Assembly: GCA_035714365.1 (NCBI GenBank)
Contig: DASTMB010000040.1
Location: 119,362-183,361 of the forward strand
Direction: 5' to 3'
Length of the DNA stretch: 64,000 nucleotides
From: Mycobacteriales bacterium
Lineage (GTDB): Bacteria > Actinomycetota > Actinomycetes > BP-191
Position 1 is the first letter of the stretch; every line of letters begins with the position of its first letter. Position numbers and translations under genes: made by a program. Under the pieces are notes generated by a model. It was given only the letters and a program-made list of their open reading frames with translations, was not told the DNA's origin and ran no database searches. Positions 40,601-50,600 of the stretch are shown in pieces.

Positions 40601-41595
40601 CCCTCGCCCGCGACGCCGGGGGCTACGTCCTCACGATCCCGGCGACGAGCCCGGTGTGGACGTTCGGGCCGGGCCGCGTGGACGTCGTCCAGGGCTGGAG
40701 CGCCTACGTCACCGCGCTCCAGACCGCCCACGCCACCGCCGGCGGCGTGCGCACGATCACCGAGGCCGTGTCGCGGGCGCTGCCGCAGACGTTCGCCGAG
40801 TCGCTGTACCTGGCCTACGGGCTCCGGCTCGACCTCGGCTGCATCGACCTGCGCCCGGGTGTCGTGCTGCGCGCGGAGTACGAGGCGTACCAGTCGGTCC
40901 CGGGCACCGAGCAGGCGACGCTCTCCGGCTACGTCACCACGGCCGTCGCCGACTACGAGGTCGTCTACGACGCCGGCGGCGCGGTCACCGGCCTCGACGG
41001 GTTCCTCTCCCGCCTCGTCGCGGCGGGCGGCGTCACGCTGACCAACCCCGTCCCGCCCGCGCCGAACCCGCGGCAGTACGGCGGCGGCGGCGTCCTCGAC
41101 ACGTTCGCCACGGCGATGTCCCTGCCGTTCGTCCGGCTCGTCTACCCGAAGTCCTTCCCCGCCACGAACGCCGTCGGGTCGTCGTTCCCGCAGCAGAACG
41201 TCGTGCTGCTCGCGGCGACGACGCTCACCGCGCTGGACACCGCGACCGGCAACGTCCGCGACGGGGTCCCGCCCGGCGCCGCGGCGGCGGTCTACCTGCG
41301 CGGGCGCGCGGTCCTGCGCCCGATGCTGCGCGTGACGGTCGACGGCGCGCCGCGGCTGGTGCCCGTCGGGACGACGCTCGGCGACGTCCTCGCGGCGGCG
41401 GGACGGCAGCCCGCGGTCGGGCTCCCGCTGACCGGCGTCACGCTGCGCCGCGCCCGCGCGGCGGCCGTCCCCGCCGGGAGCACCGCGCCACCCCGGGACT
41501 GGTCCGTCCGCGTCGACTGGTCGCCCGGCAGGGCGACGTGGCTGGGCCTCCCGCTCCTGCACGGCGACCGCCTCGACCTGGGCAGCGCCGGATGA
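37651..41595 (+). CDS. Fibronectin-III-like repeat protein with unique C-terminal domain
   Basis: This 1314-aa protein begins at GTG 37651 with no evident Shine-Dalgarno or signal peptide. The first 950 residues or so are about eleven Fn3-like modules of 80-90 aa. The recurring opening YDGAALSVAWTG recurs with variation near residues 20, 191, 277, 607, 694 and 864, with more diverged copies near 104, 363, 449, 523 and 774. The modules end in patterns such as STGP-S. The C-terminal 360 aa are different and aromatic (GLRLDLGCIDLRPGVVLRAEY...). The last 90 or so (VPVGTTLGDVLAAAGRQP, WLGLPLLHGDRLDL) recall SLBB-like folds. It overlaps the next gene (ATGA). I know no family for the whole. Confidence 0.8.
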   Translation: MRAATGDATGAGKPGGPTLTHVRYDGAALSVAWTGDPNPGTRYAVEVYDDDTRIASADAGPSMTAVVPIELAPDRTYGVTIVANGGWTSLLVGVVTTPVAVPHATTDAATGALTLAMPDAAMYRLRVSVNGAPPGPEQRVDGAEAAVAPPPPGSVAAATLALATVGAGDATSIGPYGAAFALPTQRPELLGAAYDGSTLHVAWTGATGADGYVVTVLDAGVASFRQRVAAPATEASVTPGITGTTGRYTVVVQAATGESTGPPSAPLPLLLAAATVDAVTYDGALLSVTVTPPAGPAPTAYDLALLRDGAPVRAATVDATTLALAADAGAAAAAYTVTVRPRAGLSVGPPVVAPAVLGTPDVAAAVCTTDIVVTPAAGRLAAGVAIDAVLYADGRPGTPVRADGTATFAIPAGAAAVAVAVRGVDGVATGPWSAPVPVPTAVPVVTAARSGRDAVALAWRGDADATFRVTAGDLETVVDGLSATLAAPGAAAASVTEVAGVSTGPTGTVELVPDGPAITAVTVDSKRAVTVGWTGTGTLTGVEPVLRWDGAEVALPAVAPDTHPIAFALPDGVPDGATVALRGVAGVASSPLGDAATLLTVAPAGLAVGYDGAAVTATWDAASPPVDRYVAALAVPGADVVTAVVRDATASFPYAPTTPPAAPPTVTVAAMAGAVARGAFGAPVDVVTETPRVTLAAYDGATLRLAWTGDTTGRYRVDVEAGGVAAAAYEVGGTAVAIPLVPGAWTVAVRAAGPRTTGPAGTVTPVTGSAEVTEVAFDPVGGDGHVAWQAVDGATAYALTLLDGTRPVSTWSAPETTTTVAASLLRAGGTYALSVQPVAATDGLLLTGPVTTVALPATAPTALAVRYDGATVAATWSGDARGYRVSTVTGGTATALGDTSAPRGEWPLAAAADGTALVVQPLDGAWAGAPSAAVPLHTGSLFLGDTWLAPATTPALAATAVALALPDLFTGTPDLSKLTGLGLTLARDAGGYVLTIPATSPVWTFGPGRVDVVQGWSAYVTALQTAHATAGGVRTITEAVSRALPQTFAESLYLAYGLRLDLGCIDLRPGVVLRAEYEAYQSVPGTEQATLSGYVTTAVADYEVVYDAGGAVTGLDGFLSRLVAAGGVTLTNPVPPAPNPRQYGGGGVLDTFATAMSLPFVRLVYPKSFPATNAVGSSFPQQNVVLLAATTLTALDTATGNVRDGVPPGAAAAVYLRGRAVLRPMLRVTVDGAPRLVPVGTTLGDVLAAAGRQPAVGLPLTGVTLRRARAAAVPAGSTAPPRDWSVRVDWSPGRATWLGLPLLHGDRLDLGSAG

Positions 41596-44500
41596 CCGAG
41601 CCGGTGCTGACGCGCGACGGGACGACGCCGCTGTACTGGGCCGGCCCGGCGCCGACCGCGGGCTTCGTCGCCACCGCCGACCTCGGCGGGACGGCGACGC
41701 TGACGGCGACGTGGGCGGACGGCGGCGGGACGTACGTGTTCCTCGGGACGCCGGCGCCCGCGGGCTTCGCGGCGGCGGTGCTCGACTGGCTCACGACGTA
41801 CCGGCCCCGCGCGTGGCCGCGGTTCCTGTGGGTGCTCGACCCGGCGCAGCCGACCACGACGTGGACGGTCCTCGAGGCGACGGTGCGCCCGCGCGACGGC
41901 GGCGGGTGGACGTTCGGCGGCGGCGGCTACGCGTTCTCCGACTACCTGCTCACGGCGCGCGGCGACGTCGCCGTGGCGCCGGGGGAGCTCGCCGGCGCCG
42001 GGTGGGGGTTCGTCCTGGGCGACACCGCCGACGCGCCGGCGCTGACGTTCTACTCCCCCACCGACGCGTTCGCGGCGCGGGCCGGGACCAGCCTGCTGTC
42101 GCTGGACGCGGCGGGCGGCGGCGCCTGGCACTTCGTCGTCGACTCGCCGCCGGGGGGCGACGTGTTCGCCCGGCTCGGCGCCGGGATGCGCTACTTCACC
42201 GCCGGCGAGGGCGGCTACGCCGACACCGTGCGCTTCACGGTCCTCGACCAGGGCGCGGCGCAGGCGACGCTCTACGCGCGGCTCGACCCGCTGCGCCCGC
42301 TCGACCCGGAGCGCACGGCGTTCGGCTTCTTCCCGCCCTCCAGGACGGCCCCGGAGCCGCCCGCGTACGACTCCGGCTACGCCACCGCGTACGGCCACGA
42401 CGTGGGGCTGCGGCCGCTCGCCGCCGGGGCGACGACGACCACGCCGGCGCGGCTGGTGTTCGGCGTCGCGCCGTACTTCGTCTCGGAGGAGGGCGTGAAC
42501 ACCGGGTACCACCTCGTGCCCGACGGGCCGTTCGCGCTCGACCCGCCCGCCCGCGCCGCCGCGAGCGACGACGGGCTCGACCGCGTCGTGTGCGGGATGT
42601 CCGGCATGGAGTACCTCGGCCTGCCGGCCGCGACCGGGTGCGCGCTGCGGTTCGTGCCGGGGCAGCCGGCGTACGCGCCGCTGGGCGACTCGACGACGGG
42701 TGCCGAGTCGCTCGTCGGCATCGGCACCACGTCCTGGGTCTACGTCGAGTCGCCGCGGGAGCCCCAGGCGCGCTACTACAGCCAGGCCGAGGACGCGCCC
42801 CTGTACACGGCCGGCTCGTCCGTCGCGGAGCTCACCGACGGCACGATCGGGCTGCTCGGCTTCTGCGAGCTGGTCGCCACCGACCTGCCCGCCGCGAAGC
42901 CGGACGAGGTCCCGCCGTGCTTCCCGATGGCGCCGTTCCGCCGCCTCGCACCGGCGGACGTCCAGCGCGCGCGCGCCGTCGAGCAGCTCGCGATCGCGCC
43001 GCGGCGGCGCTCGGTCCTGCTGCCGGACTCGGCGACCCCATCGAACGACCCCCTCCCCACGTCGCGCGTCGCGGTGACGCCGCAGGGGCTCGGCGTCGGC
43101 ATCGCGCCCGACGACCGGACCTGGACCTGGCTCGGCATCGGCCACACCGGCGACCCGGCGCCGGTCCCGTCGCTGCGGTTCACCCGCGTCGACGGCGCGT
43201 TCGCGAACGCGATGCGGACGAACAACCTGTTCATGGTCGTCGGCGACCAGGAGACGTTCACCGCGAGCGGCTCGTCGGTGGCGTACGAGCTGACCGGCCT
43301 CGACCTGGCGGTCATCGCCACGCTGCCGAGCGGCAACGGCGTCCGGCCGGCCGTCCTCGACGCGGTACGCCCGCTCGCGGACGTCCCCTACGACACGCGC
43401 CAGCCGTTCGTGGACGCCGTGTGCGGCAAGGCGCCGGACATCACCGCGGCCGAGCTCGCGGTGCTCCTCGACTACGCGGGCCGCCTCACGCCGGCCGTCG
43501 GCGGCTGGCCGTTCCGGCTCTCCCCGGACAGCTGGGGCCCGGGCACGTTCCTGGTCTTCAAGTTCGTCCTCGGCCGCTCGCTGGCGACGCTGGTGGAGGA
43601 CGTGTCGACGTGGGCGTGGCCCGAAGCGGCGTCGGCGAAAGGTCCCGACGAGGCGCGGCGCGCGATCGCCGCGACGATCGCCGCCGCGCGGCAGGCCCCG
43701 GCGTCGTCGCCGTACGCGGCGTTCGTGACGCTGGTCGACGACCCGCACTGGACCGGCATCCTCGCGCTGAACGTCGAGGTGCCGCTCGCCCAGCTCCCGG
43801 CCGAGCTCCAGGTGCTCGCGGCCGGCATCGACCCGGCGGAGTTCCGCGCGCACCACTTCGCGATGTCGGTGACACCGGTCGGGCTCACGGGCGGCGCCGT
43901 GTCGTTCCTCCCGTCCTCGACGTTCGGGCTCATCGACTACGAGAACCCGGAGGACCAGTACTTCACCGAGGAGGTGGCGTTCGCGTTCCGCGTCCTCCAG
44001 CTCACCGTCGGGATCAGCAACTCGGTCGTGACGACGTTCAACAGCCGCGCGGAGCTGCTCGTGAACCGGCTGTTCGGCGCGCCGACGCGGCTGTTCCCGA
44101 CGACCCACGGCAACAACGTCATCCTCGACGGCGCGCACCAGCGGCAGCGCCTCCCCGACAACACCGTCCACGACACGTACGTCTTCTCGATGGCGACCGA
44201 GAACCTGTTCCAGCTCAACGGCCTGGTGCTGCAGAGCGTCGAGCTGCTGTCCACGCAGCTCGTCACGGCCAAGGCGTCCGACGCCGGCAGCGCGCGCGTC
44301 GACGCGATGTTCCAGCTCGGCGGCAACCTCCGGTTCTTCGAGCCGGAGGGGTTCGACCCGTTCTGCTGGGGGCCGGTCGAGGGCGGCGCCGACGGGTACG
44401 TGCGCTTCGGCAACCTCGGCATCGCGATGTCGTTCGACCTCGGCGACCCGGCGGGGACGACGACGTTCGCGCTGCGGGAGGGGACGCTGTCGTTCGACCT

Positions 44501-45173
44501 GGCGAACAGCGTGGCGCGCGAGCACTCGCTCGTCACCGGCTTCCCGCTGCGGCTGTCCGGGCTCGTGTCCACCGCGGACCCGGCGCTGACGCCGGACGCG
44601 GCGCCGCAGACCCCCGAGGACCTGGGGTACGTCTCGGTCACCGCGCCGATCCAGCAGTCGAGGCTCGACCAGCCCTGGTACGGCCTCGACTACGTGATCG
44701 ACCTCGGCACGCTCGGTGCGATGGCGGGCAACGCGGCGATCGCGCTGCACCTGCTCGTCGGCTGGTCGCCGGGCGCGAGCGGCACCGACCCCGCCGTGTA
44801 CGTCGGCGTGCGGCTGCCCGGCGCGAAGGACGCGCTCGGTGTCAGCCTGCCGCTCCAGGGCGTCGTGAAGCTCGGGTTCAAGAGCATCGAGCTCCAGATG
44901 ACCGAGCCGGCCGGGGGGACCCAGCCGGCCGGCGGGACCGCGCCGTCGTACACGCTGCGGATGCGCAACTTCGCGCTGCGGCTGCTGGGGCTGTCGTTCC
45001 CGCCCGGCTACAACGACGTCATCCTCTTCGGCGACCCGAACCGGAGCGGCTCCTCCAAGGTCGGGTGGTACCTCGCGTACGCCTCGGACGTGGACCCGGC
45101 GCGGCCGCCGGCGCCGCCGTCGTTCGCGGAGACCCGCCGCCTGCGCGCGGTGACCCGCGGGACGGGGACGTAG
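41592..45173 (+). CDS. 1193-aa protein of unknown family in the giant-gene cluster
   Basis: ATG 41592 overlaps the preceding stop by four bases. The protein is beta-rich, with aromatic and Gly-rich stretches (GGGWTFGGGGYAFSDYLL) and no signal peptide. A helical patch lies near residues 640-760 (FLVFKFVLGRSLATLVEDVSTW). The C-terminal third again is beta-rich and contains a short PAGGT tandem (near 44905-44940) before MRNFALRLLGLSFPPGYND. I recognise no family or catalytic motif. It is co-transcribed with the Fn3-repeat gene and, three bp later, the first metallo-beta-lactamase-fold gene. Confidence 0.75.
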   Translation: MTEPVLTRDGTTPLYWAGPAPTAGFVATADLGGTATLTATWADGGGTYVFLGTPAPAGFAAAVLDWLTTYRPRAWPRFLWVLDPAQPTTTWTVLEATVRPRDGGGWTFGGGGYAFSDYLLTARGDVAVAPGELAGAGWGFVLGDTADAPALTFYSPTDAFAARAGTSLLSLDAAGGGAWHFVVDSPPGGDVFARLGAGMRYFTAGEGGYADTVRFTVLDQGAAQATLYARLDPLRPLDPERTAFGFFPPSRTAPEPPAYDSGYATAYGHDVGLRPLAAGATTTTPARLVFGVAPYFVSEEGVNTGYHLVPDGPFALDPPARAAASDDGLDRVVCGMSGMEYLGLPAATGCALRFVPGQPAYAPLGDSTTGAESLVGIGTTSWVYVESPREPQARYYSQAEDAPLYTAGSSVAELTDGTIGLLGFCELVATDLPAAKPDEVPPCFPMAPFRRLAPADVQRARAVEQLAIAPRRRSVLLPDSATPSNDPLPTSRVAVTPQGLGVGIAPDDRTWTWLGIGHTGDPAPVPSLRFTRVDGAFANAMRTNNLFMVVGDQETFTASGSSVAYELTGLDLAVIATLPSGNGVRPAVLDAVRPLADVPYDTRQPFVDAVCGKAPDITAAELAVLLDYAGRLTPAVGGWPFRLSPDSWGPGTFLVFKFVLGRSLATLVEDVSTWAWPEAASAKGPDEARRAIAATIAAARQAPASSPYAAFVTLVDDPHWTGILALNVEVPLAQLPAELQVLAAGIDPAEFRAHHFAMSVTPVGLTGGAVSFLPSSTFGLIDYENPEDQYFTEEVAFAFRVLQLTVGISNSVVTTFNSRAELLVNRLFGAPTRLFPTTHGNNVILDGAHQRQRLPDNTVHDTYVFSMATENLFQLNGLVLQSVELLSTQLVTAKASDAGSARVDAMFQLGGNLRFFEPEGFDPFCWGPVEGGADGYVRFGNLGIAMSFDLGDPAGTTTFALREGTLSFDLANSVAREHSLVTGFPLRLSGLVSTADPALTPDAAPQTPEDLGYVSVTAPIQQSRLDQPWYGLDYVIDLGTLGAMAGNAAIALHLLVGWSPGASGTDPAVYVGVRLPGAKDALGVSLPLQGVVKLGFKSIELQMTEPAGGTQPAGGTAPSYTLRMRNFALRLLGLSFPPGYNDVILFGDPNRSGSSKVGWYLAYASDVDPARPPAPPSFAETRRLRAVTRGTGT

Positions 45174-45175
45174 CC

Positions 45176-46396
45176 GTGGCGGCGCTGACGATCGTGCGCG
45201 TGCTCTTCTGCGGCCAGGGGATGACGAACCTGGTCGAGGTCTACGACGACGGCGTCGAGAAGGCCGCGGCCGACTGGCTCGCGCTCGTGGACTGCGGCGG
45301 CAACACCTCGTGGGGCGCGTACGCGGTCGCGCACGTCGTCGCGAAGGTCAAGGCCCGCACGCCGAAGCGCCTCGACTGCATCGTCGTCTCGCACCAGGAC
45401 GACGACCACATCGCGCTGCTGAAGCAGCTCGGTCCCGAGCTGAAGAAGCTCAAGGCGACCGTCGGGCTGTTCTACGCGGGCGGGCTCCAGTGGAGCAGCG
45501 CGAGCGACACGATCGTCCACGACTTCCTCGACACGGTCGGCTACCCCCGCAAGAACGTGCTCCAGGACGGCGCGGGCGCCGTGAGCGACTACGTCGGGGC
45601 GAAGAAGCGCTCGGAGCTCACCGCGATCGCCTCCCACGGCGACACGTCCCTGCGCCGGCTGATGACGAACGTGAACCTCACGTCCGGGCCCCCCGACATC
45701 AAGCGCAACGCCTCGTCCACGGTCGTCGCTGTCGACAACGGCACGAACGTCGTGCTGCTCCCGGGCGACGCGACGTACGAGACGATGTCGCAGATCTACG
45801 GCCTCCCCGCCGCGGCGAAGAAGCTCGTGCTGCCGGTCTTCGCCACGGGCATCCCGCACCACGGCGCGCTGCGCACGGCGGTCGAGAACTACGTCGCGAG
45901 CAAGGACCCCAAGACGTTCGGCTACGCCATCGTCGACGCGTTCGCGAGCCTCATCGGGTCGCAGCGCGCGGCCGCGAGCGCAGGCCCGTACAACGGGCAC
46001 AAGCACCCGATCCAGGAGGTGCTGATGCGCTTCTACAGCAAGCTCACCGGCGCCCCCCAGCACACGTACGTCTCGTACATCTTCCAGCGCAGCAACGGCG
46101 CGACGCACGACGGCTGGACGACGTGGGACTCGAAGCACGCGCTCGACTGCACGGTGGTCTCCATCGGCGAGCACGCGAGCGGCCCGAACAAGCGCGTGGC
46201 GGTCACCTCGAAGGGCGTGCCGAAGGGTCCGTTCGTCTTCGGCGACATCAAGTACCTGCTGGCCGCGACCGGGGTGCTGCGGCCGGAGGAGATGGTGGAG
46301 TTCGTCCCGCGCGGCACGTTCGGCCCGGGCGCGTTCGGCCCCGGCGCGTTCGGCGACGTCGCGGACGAGGGCGTCGTGTACGCCCCGGCGCCGTAG
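45176..46396 (+). CDS. ComEC-type metallo-beta-lactamase-fold protein, copy 1
   Basis: This is a 406-aa protein from GTG 45176. FCGQGMTNLVEVYDDG and WLALVDCGG resemble the opening of ComEC/Rec2-like MBL domains. SHQDDDHIALL is the metal motif (S-H-x-D-x-D-H). LLPGDATY supplies the later metal-bridging Asp and IPHHGALRTAV the terminal His pair, as in ComEC-type hydrolases. There is no membrane part. Near the C terminus a short FGPGA tandem occurs, and the protein ends GVVYAPAP, exactly as its paralogue. Probably a hydrolase of phosphodiester or similar bonds; the substrate is unknown. Confidence 0.82.
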   Translation: MAALTIVRVLFCGQGMTNLVEVYDDGVEKAAADWLALVDCGGNTSWGAYAVAHVVAKVKARTPKRLDCIVVSHQDDDHIALLKQLGPELKKLKATVGLFYAGGLQWSSASDTIVHDFLDTVGYPRKNVLQDGAGAVSDYVGAKKRSELTAIASHGDTSLRRLMTNVNLTSGPPDIKRNASSTVVAVDNGTNVVLLPGDATYETMSQIYGLPAAAKKLVLPVFATGIPHHGALRTAVENYVASKDPKTFGYAIVDAFASLIGSQRAAASAGPYNGHKHPIQEVLMRFYSKLTGAPQHTYVSYIFQRSNGATHDGWTTWDSKHALDCTVVSIGEHASGPNKRVAVTSKGVPKGPFVFGDIKYLLAATGVLRPEEMVEFVPRGTFGPGAFGPGAFGDVADEGVVYAPAP

Positions 46397-46457
46397 TGCG
46401 CCGCGAGGCGCGGAGGAAGGACCGGCGGCGCGGCCGCCGGCGGAACGGGGGCGGGAC

Positions 46458-47648
46458 ATGGCGGCTCTGACGATCGTCCGCGTGCTGTTCTGCGGGCAGG
46501 GGATGACGAACCTGGTCGAGGTCTACGACGACGGCGTCGAGAAGGCCCAGGCCGACTGGCTCGCGCTGGTCGACTGCGGCGGCGACCACGCCCTCGCGAA
46601 GACGGCCATCGACGCGATCGTGGCCAAGGTCGCCGCGCATGACAAGCGCCTCGACTGCCTGGTCATCTCGCACCAGGACAGGGACCACCTCGGGCTGCTG
46701 ACGCTGCTCGGCCCGCGGCTGCAGAAGCTCGGCGCGACGATCGGCAAGGTCTTCCTCGGCGGCATCTGCTGGAAGAAGGGCAACCGCGCCATCGTCGACG
46801 GCTTCCTCACCCGCCTGGAGTACGGCGGGTCCGAGGTCCGCGTGGACGGTCCCGAGGCGAGCGACTACCGGGCGGCGACGACGCGCGCCGAGCTCAAGGC
46901 CGTCGCGCAAGGCCACGGCACGTTCGTCCGCCGGCTCATCACGAACGTCGCGTTCGGCAGCGGCGCCGTCCGGAAGAACGCCTCGTCCGCCGTCGTCGTC
47001 GTCGAGAACGGCACCTCCGCGGTGCTGCTCCCCGGCGACGCGACGCTGGCGACGATGGACGCGATCGACGCCCTCCCACCCGGGGCGAAGGCGCTCCTGC
47101 CCCGGCCGGTCCTCGGGACCTCGGTCCCGCACCACGGGGCGCTCGCCACCGCGGTCGAGAACTACGAGGCGCACGGCGAGCCGGCGAGGTTCGGCTACCG
47201 GTCCGTCGACGCGTTCGTGACGTACCTGAGCTCGAAGCGCGCGGTCGCCAGCGCCGGACCGTACAACCGCCCGTTCCACCCGGTGGAGGAGGTGCTCGTG
47301 CGGTTCCACGACCCGCTCCTCCTCGTGGAGGACCACACCTACATGGCCTGGTCGTTCAACGACGGCAACCGCAGGAAGCCCGACGGCTGGCGCACCCTGT
47401 CGACCGACCGCGAGCTGCACTGCACGGTCAAGTCGATCGGCGAGGTGGCGGGCGCGGACCCCGGCCTCAAGACGCGGACCGCGAAGGGCGGCGTGGTGCA
47501 GAAGTTCGTGACCGGCGACGTCGTCTTCCGCATGGCGCCGCCCGGCGTCGTGCCGCCGGAGCGGGTCGTGGAGTTCGTCCCGCGCGGCACGCTCGACGTC
47601 GCGGTGTCCTCCCCCGACGACGGCGTCGTGTACGCCCCGGCGCCGTAG
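46458..47648 (+). CDS. ComEC-type metallo-beta-lactamase-fold protein, copy 2
   Basis: This 396-aa protein starts at ATG 46458 and is paralogous to the previous one: the same FCGQGMTNLVEVYDDGVEKA start, SHQDRDHLGLL, LLPGDATLATM, VPHHGALATAVENY, SAGPYN, and terminal GVVYAPAP. The Asp in the middle of the H-x-D-x-D-H motif is Arg here (HQDRDH), but the terminal DH is kept, so activity is plausible. The 62-bp gap to copy 1 contains no gene. Tandem duplicates that have diverged outside the motifs suggest two related substrates or a heteromer. Confidence 0.82.
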   Translation: MAALTIVRVLFCGQGMTNLVEVYDDGVEKAQADWLALVDCGGDHALAKTAIDAIVAKVAAHDKRLDCLVISHQDRDHLGLLTLLGPRLQKLGATIGKVFLGGICWKKGNRAIVDGFLTRLEYGGSEVRVDGPEASDYRAATTRAELKAVAQGHGTFVRRLITNVAFGSGAVRKNASSAVVVVENGTSAVLLPGDATLATMDAIDALPPGAKALLPRPVLGTSVPHHGALATAVENYEAHGEPARFGYRSVDAFVTYLSSKRAVASAGPYNRPFHPVEEVLVRFHDPLLLVEDHTYMAWSFNDGNRRKPDGWRTLSTDRELHCTVKSIGEVAGADPGLKTRTAKGGVVQKFVTGDVVFRMAPPGVVPPERVVEFVPRGTLDVAVSSPDDGVVYAPAP

Positions 47649-47657
47649 GCGGCCGCG

Positions 47658-50600
47658 ATGACCCCGGACCAGATCCTCGCGGCGTTCGGCACTGTCGCCT
47701 CGACCCGCTCGCTCACGGGCGACTCCCTCCCCGGCGCGCGGGACCTCCTCGCCCGCCTCGCCGTCGACTCGCTGACCGTGACCGGCGGCATCGTCGCCCC
47801 GAGGGCGAGCGGCGCGACGCTCACGGCCACGACGGCGTTCCTGCGGACGCAGTGGACGATGGTGCTGACCGGCACCTCCGTCGAGGGCACGGACGACGTG
47901 GACCTCACGCTCGACCTCACGGGCGCGCAGGCGGACCCGTGGACGTTCGGCCAGGCGTTCGGGGACCTCCCGGCGAGCGCCCGCCCGCGCGACGACGGCA
48001 GCGGGCTGAGCATCGGCGCGAGCGTCGTCGCGCCGCTCGTGCTCCGCGACGCCGCGTTCACCGCGACCAACGACGTGGCGACGCTCCCGCGCCTGGCGGG
48101 CACGTTCCCCCTGCGCGGCGACGTCGCGGCGCCGGGCAGCGACGTGCTCGCGCGGTACGCGGACTACTTCGGCGACCTCGTCTACCTGGACGGCACCGTC
48201 GACCTCACCGGCCAGGGCCACCCCCGCCTCGAGCTGCGCGGCGTCGCGCCCGGTCTCACGATGACTCTCGGCAACGGCCTCGCGGTGCCCGCCGTGGGCG
48301 TCGTGCTGACGACGAAGTTCGAGAACCCGCTGCCGCTCGGCGCCGAGGAGGACGCGCTGCTGTCGGCGGCGCTGGTGTTCGCCGACGTCACGCTGCCGCC
48401 GCGGACGACCGTGACGCTGTGCGGGCCGCTGCTGTTCGGCAACGCGCTCTGGCCGCTCGAGGGCGTCGTCGTGCCGCCGATGGGCATCGCCGGCGGCGTC
48501 GAGACGATCCTGACGATCGCCGGCGTCCGTCAGGAGGACGCCGGGCAGTTCGCGCTACCGGCCGGCATCGCGCCGCTGGACGCGTTCAAGCTCACCGACG
48601 TCTCGTTCGGCCTGATGCCCCCGTCCGACGGCACGCCGCCCTCGGTGTCGTACGCGATGGTCGGCATCGCCACGACGGAGAAGTGGAACCCGCCCGTGCC
48701 GTACCTGACGATCGACGCCGTCGGCACGCGCTGGCGGGTGACGTTCGTCCCCGGCGCCCCCTCGGTCACGGGCAGCGTGTACGGCCGGATGACACTCGGC
48801 CCGAAGCCGCTCTCGTCGCTCGGCGCCGTCCGGCAGTCCCCGCGGCACGCGCCCTCCGCGCCGGCGGACGCGTCCTCCGGCATCACGCTGACCGTGACGC
48901 TGTCGCTGCCGGACCTCGGCTTCAGCGCCGTCGCGGACCCCTTCGACATCAGCCTCGGTGCCGCGCTCAAGACGTTCCTCGGCGACTCCGTCCCCGACCT
49001 CCCGGCGCCCCACGCCCACGTCACCACGCTGTCGGCGTACTCGTCGCTGCTGCGCAAGGACTTCGGCGCGGAGCTCGCGGTCACCGGCGACTGGTCGCTG
49101 ACGGCCAACGACGTCACGTTCACGCTGACCGGCGCGCAGCTCCAGGTCGCGGTCTCGCAGAGCCAGGTGTCCGGCACCATCGTCTGCCTCGCCGACCTCG
49201 AGGTCCCCGGCGGCGACCCGGTCGAGCTGCTCGCGCAGGTGACGTACGCCGAGAAGGCGTGGGAGCTGTCGGCCATCATGCGCGGGACGGTCGACGTGCC
49301 GCGCCTCGTGTACGCCCTGCTGCGCGCGACGCCGCCGCCGTGGATCAAGGGGACGTTCACGCTCTCCGACCTCGAGGTGCGGTACAGCACCGCCGCCGGC
49401 AACCCGTTCTCCGCGCGCGGCACGATCGGCATCGCGGTGCCGGAGACGCTGCTCGGCATCCGGATGTGCCTGACGCTCACCGTCGCGGTCGAACGCACCG
49501 TGCGCACGACGACCGAGCACGAGACGTACGCCGTCGCGCTCCGGGACACCCCGATGGTCGACGCCGCCGCCGTCGTGACCGGCAGCCTCGCGGGCACGTT
49601 CGTCGTCGGCGGCCTCACCGTCACCGCGTCCGTCTCCGTCAGCGACGTCACGCGCAGCTACACGTTCGCGATCGCGTACCGGGACGTCTCGCTCACCGCC
49701 GTCACCGCGAGCGACTCGACGGGCGGCACGGCGCACCAGGTCGTGAAGATCCGGATGACCGGGACGCTCGGCGACCTGGTCACCTACCTGGTCTCGCTCG
49801 CCAACCCGAACGCGAACTTCCGCCTCGACCCGCCGTGGGACTTCCTGAACGCGATCGTGCTCGACGGCTACGAGCTCGTCGTCGACCCGACGCTCCAGGC
49901 GGTGAGCCTGACGCGCGACGTCTCGCTGAACCTCGGCTTCGTCGACGTCAGCAGCGTCGGCGTGCGCTACGAACGCTCGTCCGGCACGCCGAGCGTCAGC
50001 TTCGTGCTGACCGCGACGATGCTCGGCGACACGGCGCCGAGGACCACGGCGTGGGACGCCGTGAACCAGGCGCCGCCGCAGGTGCCCGGCAAGGGCGCCG
50101 GGCTGTTCTCGCTGAACTACCTCGGTCTCGGCCAGCACGTCTCGCCGAAGAACGTCACGTCGTACACGAGCATCGCGCCGGTGCTCGACGCGCTCGCGAA
50201 GTCGATGCGCCCGGCGAAGGACCCGGCGAAGGTGCCGGTCGACCCGGCGGAGTTCGACCCGTCGAGCCAGTGGCTGTTCGCGATCGACGCGACCGTGATG
50301 AACACGGTGTCGGTGAAGGTGCTGATGCACGACCCCGACATGTACGGCGCCATCGTCGCGCTGAGCGGCGACCAGGCCGGCTCGCTCGCCGGGCTGAGCC
50401 TCGAGCTGCTCTACAAGAAGGTCACCGACGACATCGGGATGTTCCACGCGCGGCTGCAGATCCCCGACGCGTTCCGCCACCTCCAGTTCGGCGCCGTCGC
50501 CGTGACGCTCGGGATCGTCAGCCTCGACGTGTACACGAACGGCAACTTCCGGGTGGACCTCGGGTTCCCCGCGAACAACGACTTCAGCACGTCGTTCGCC

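Noticed and set aside
37603..41562. 1319-codon antisense frame opposite the Fn3-repeat gene
   Set aside because: Arg/Gly/Asp-rich without motifs; the sense frame shows clear repeats.
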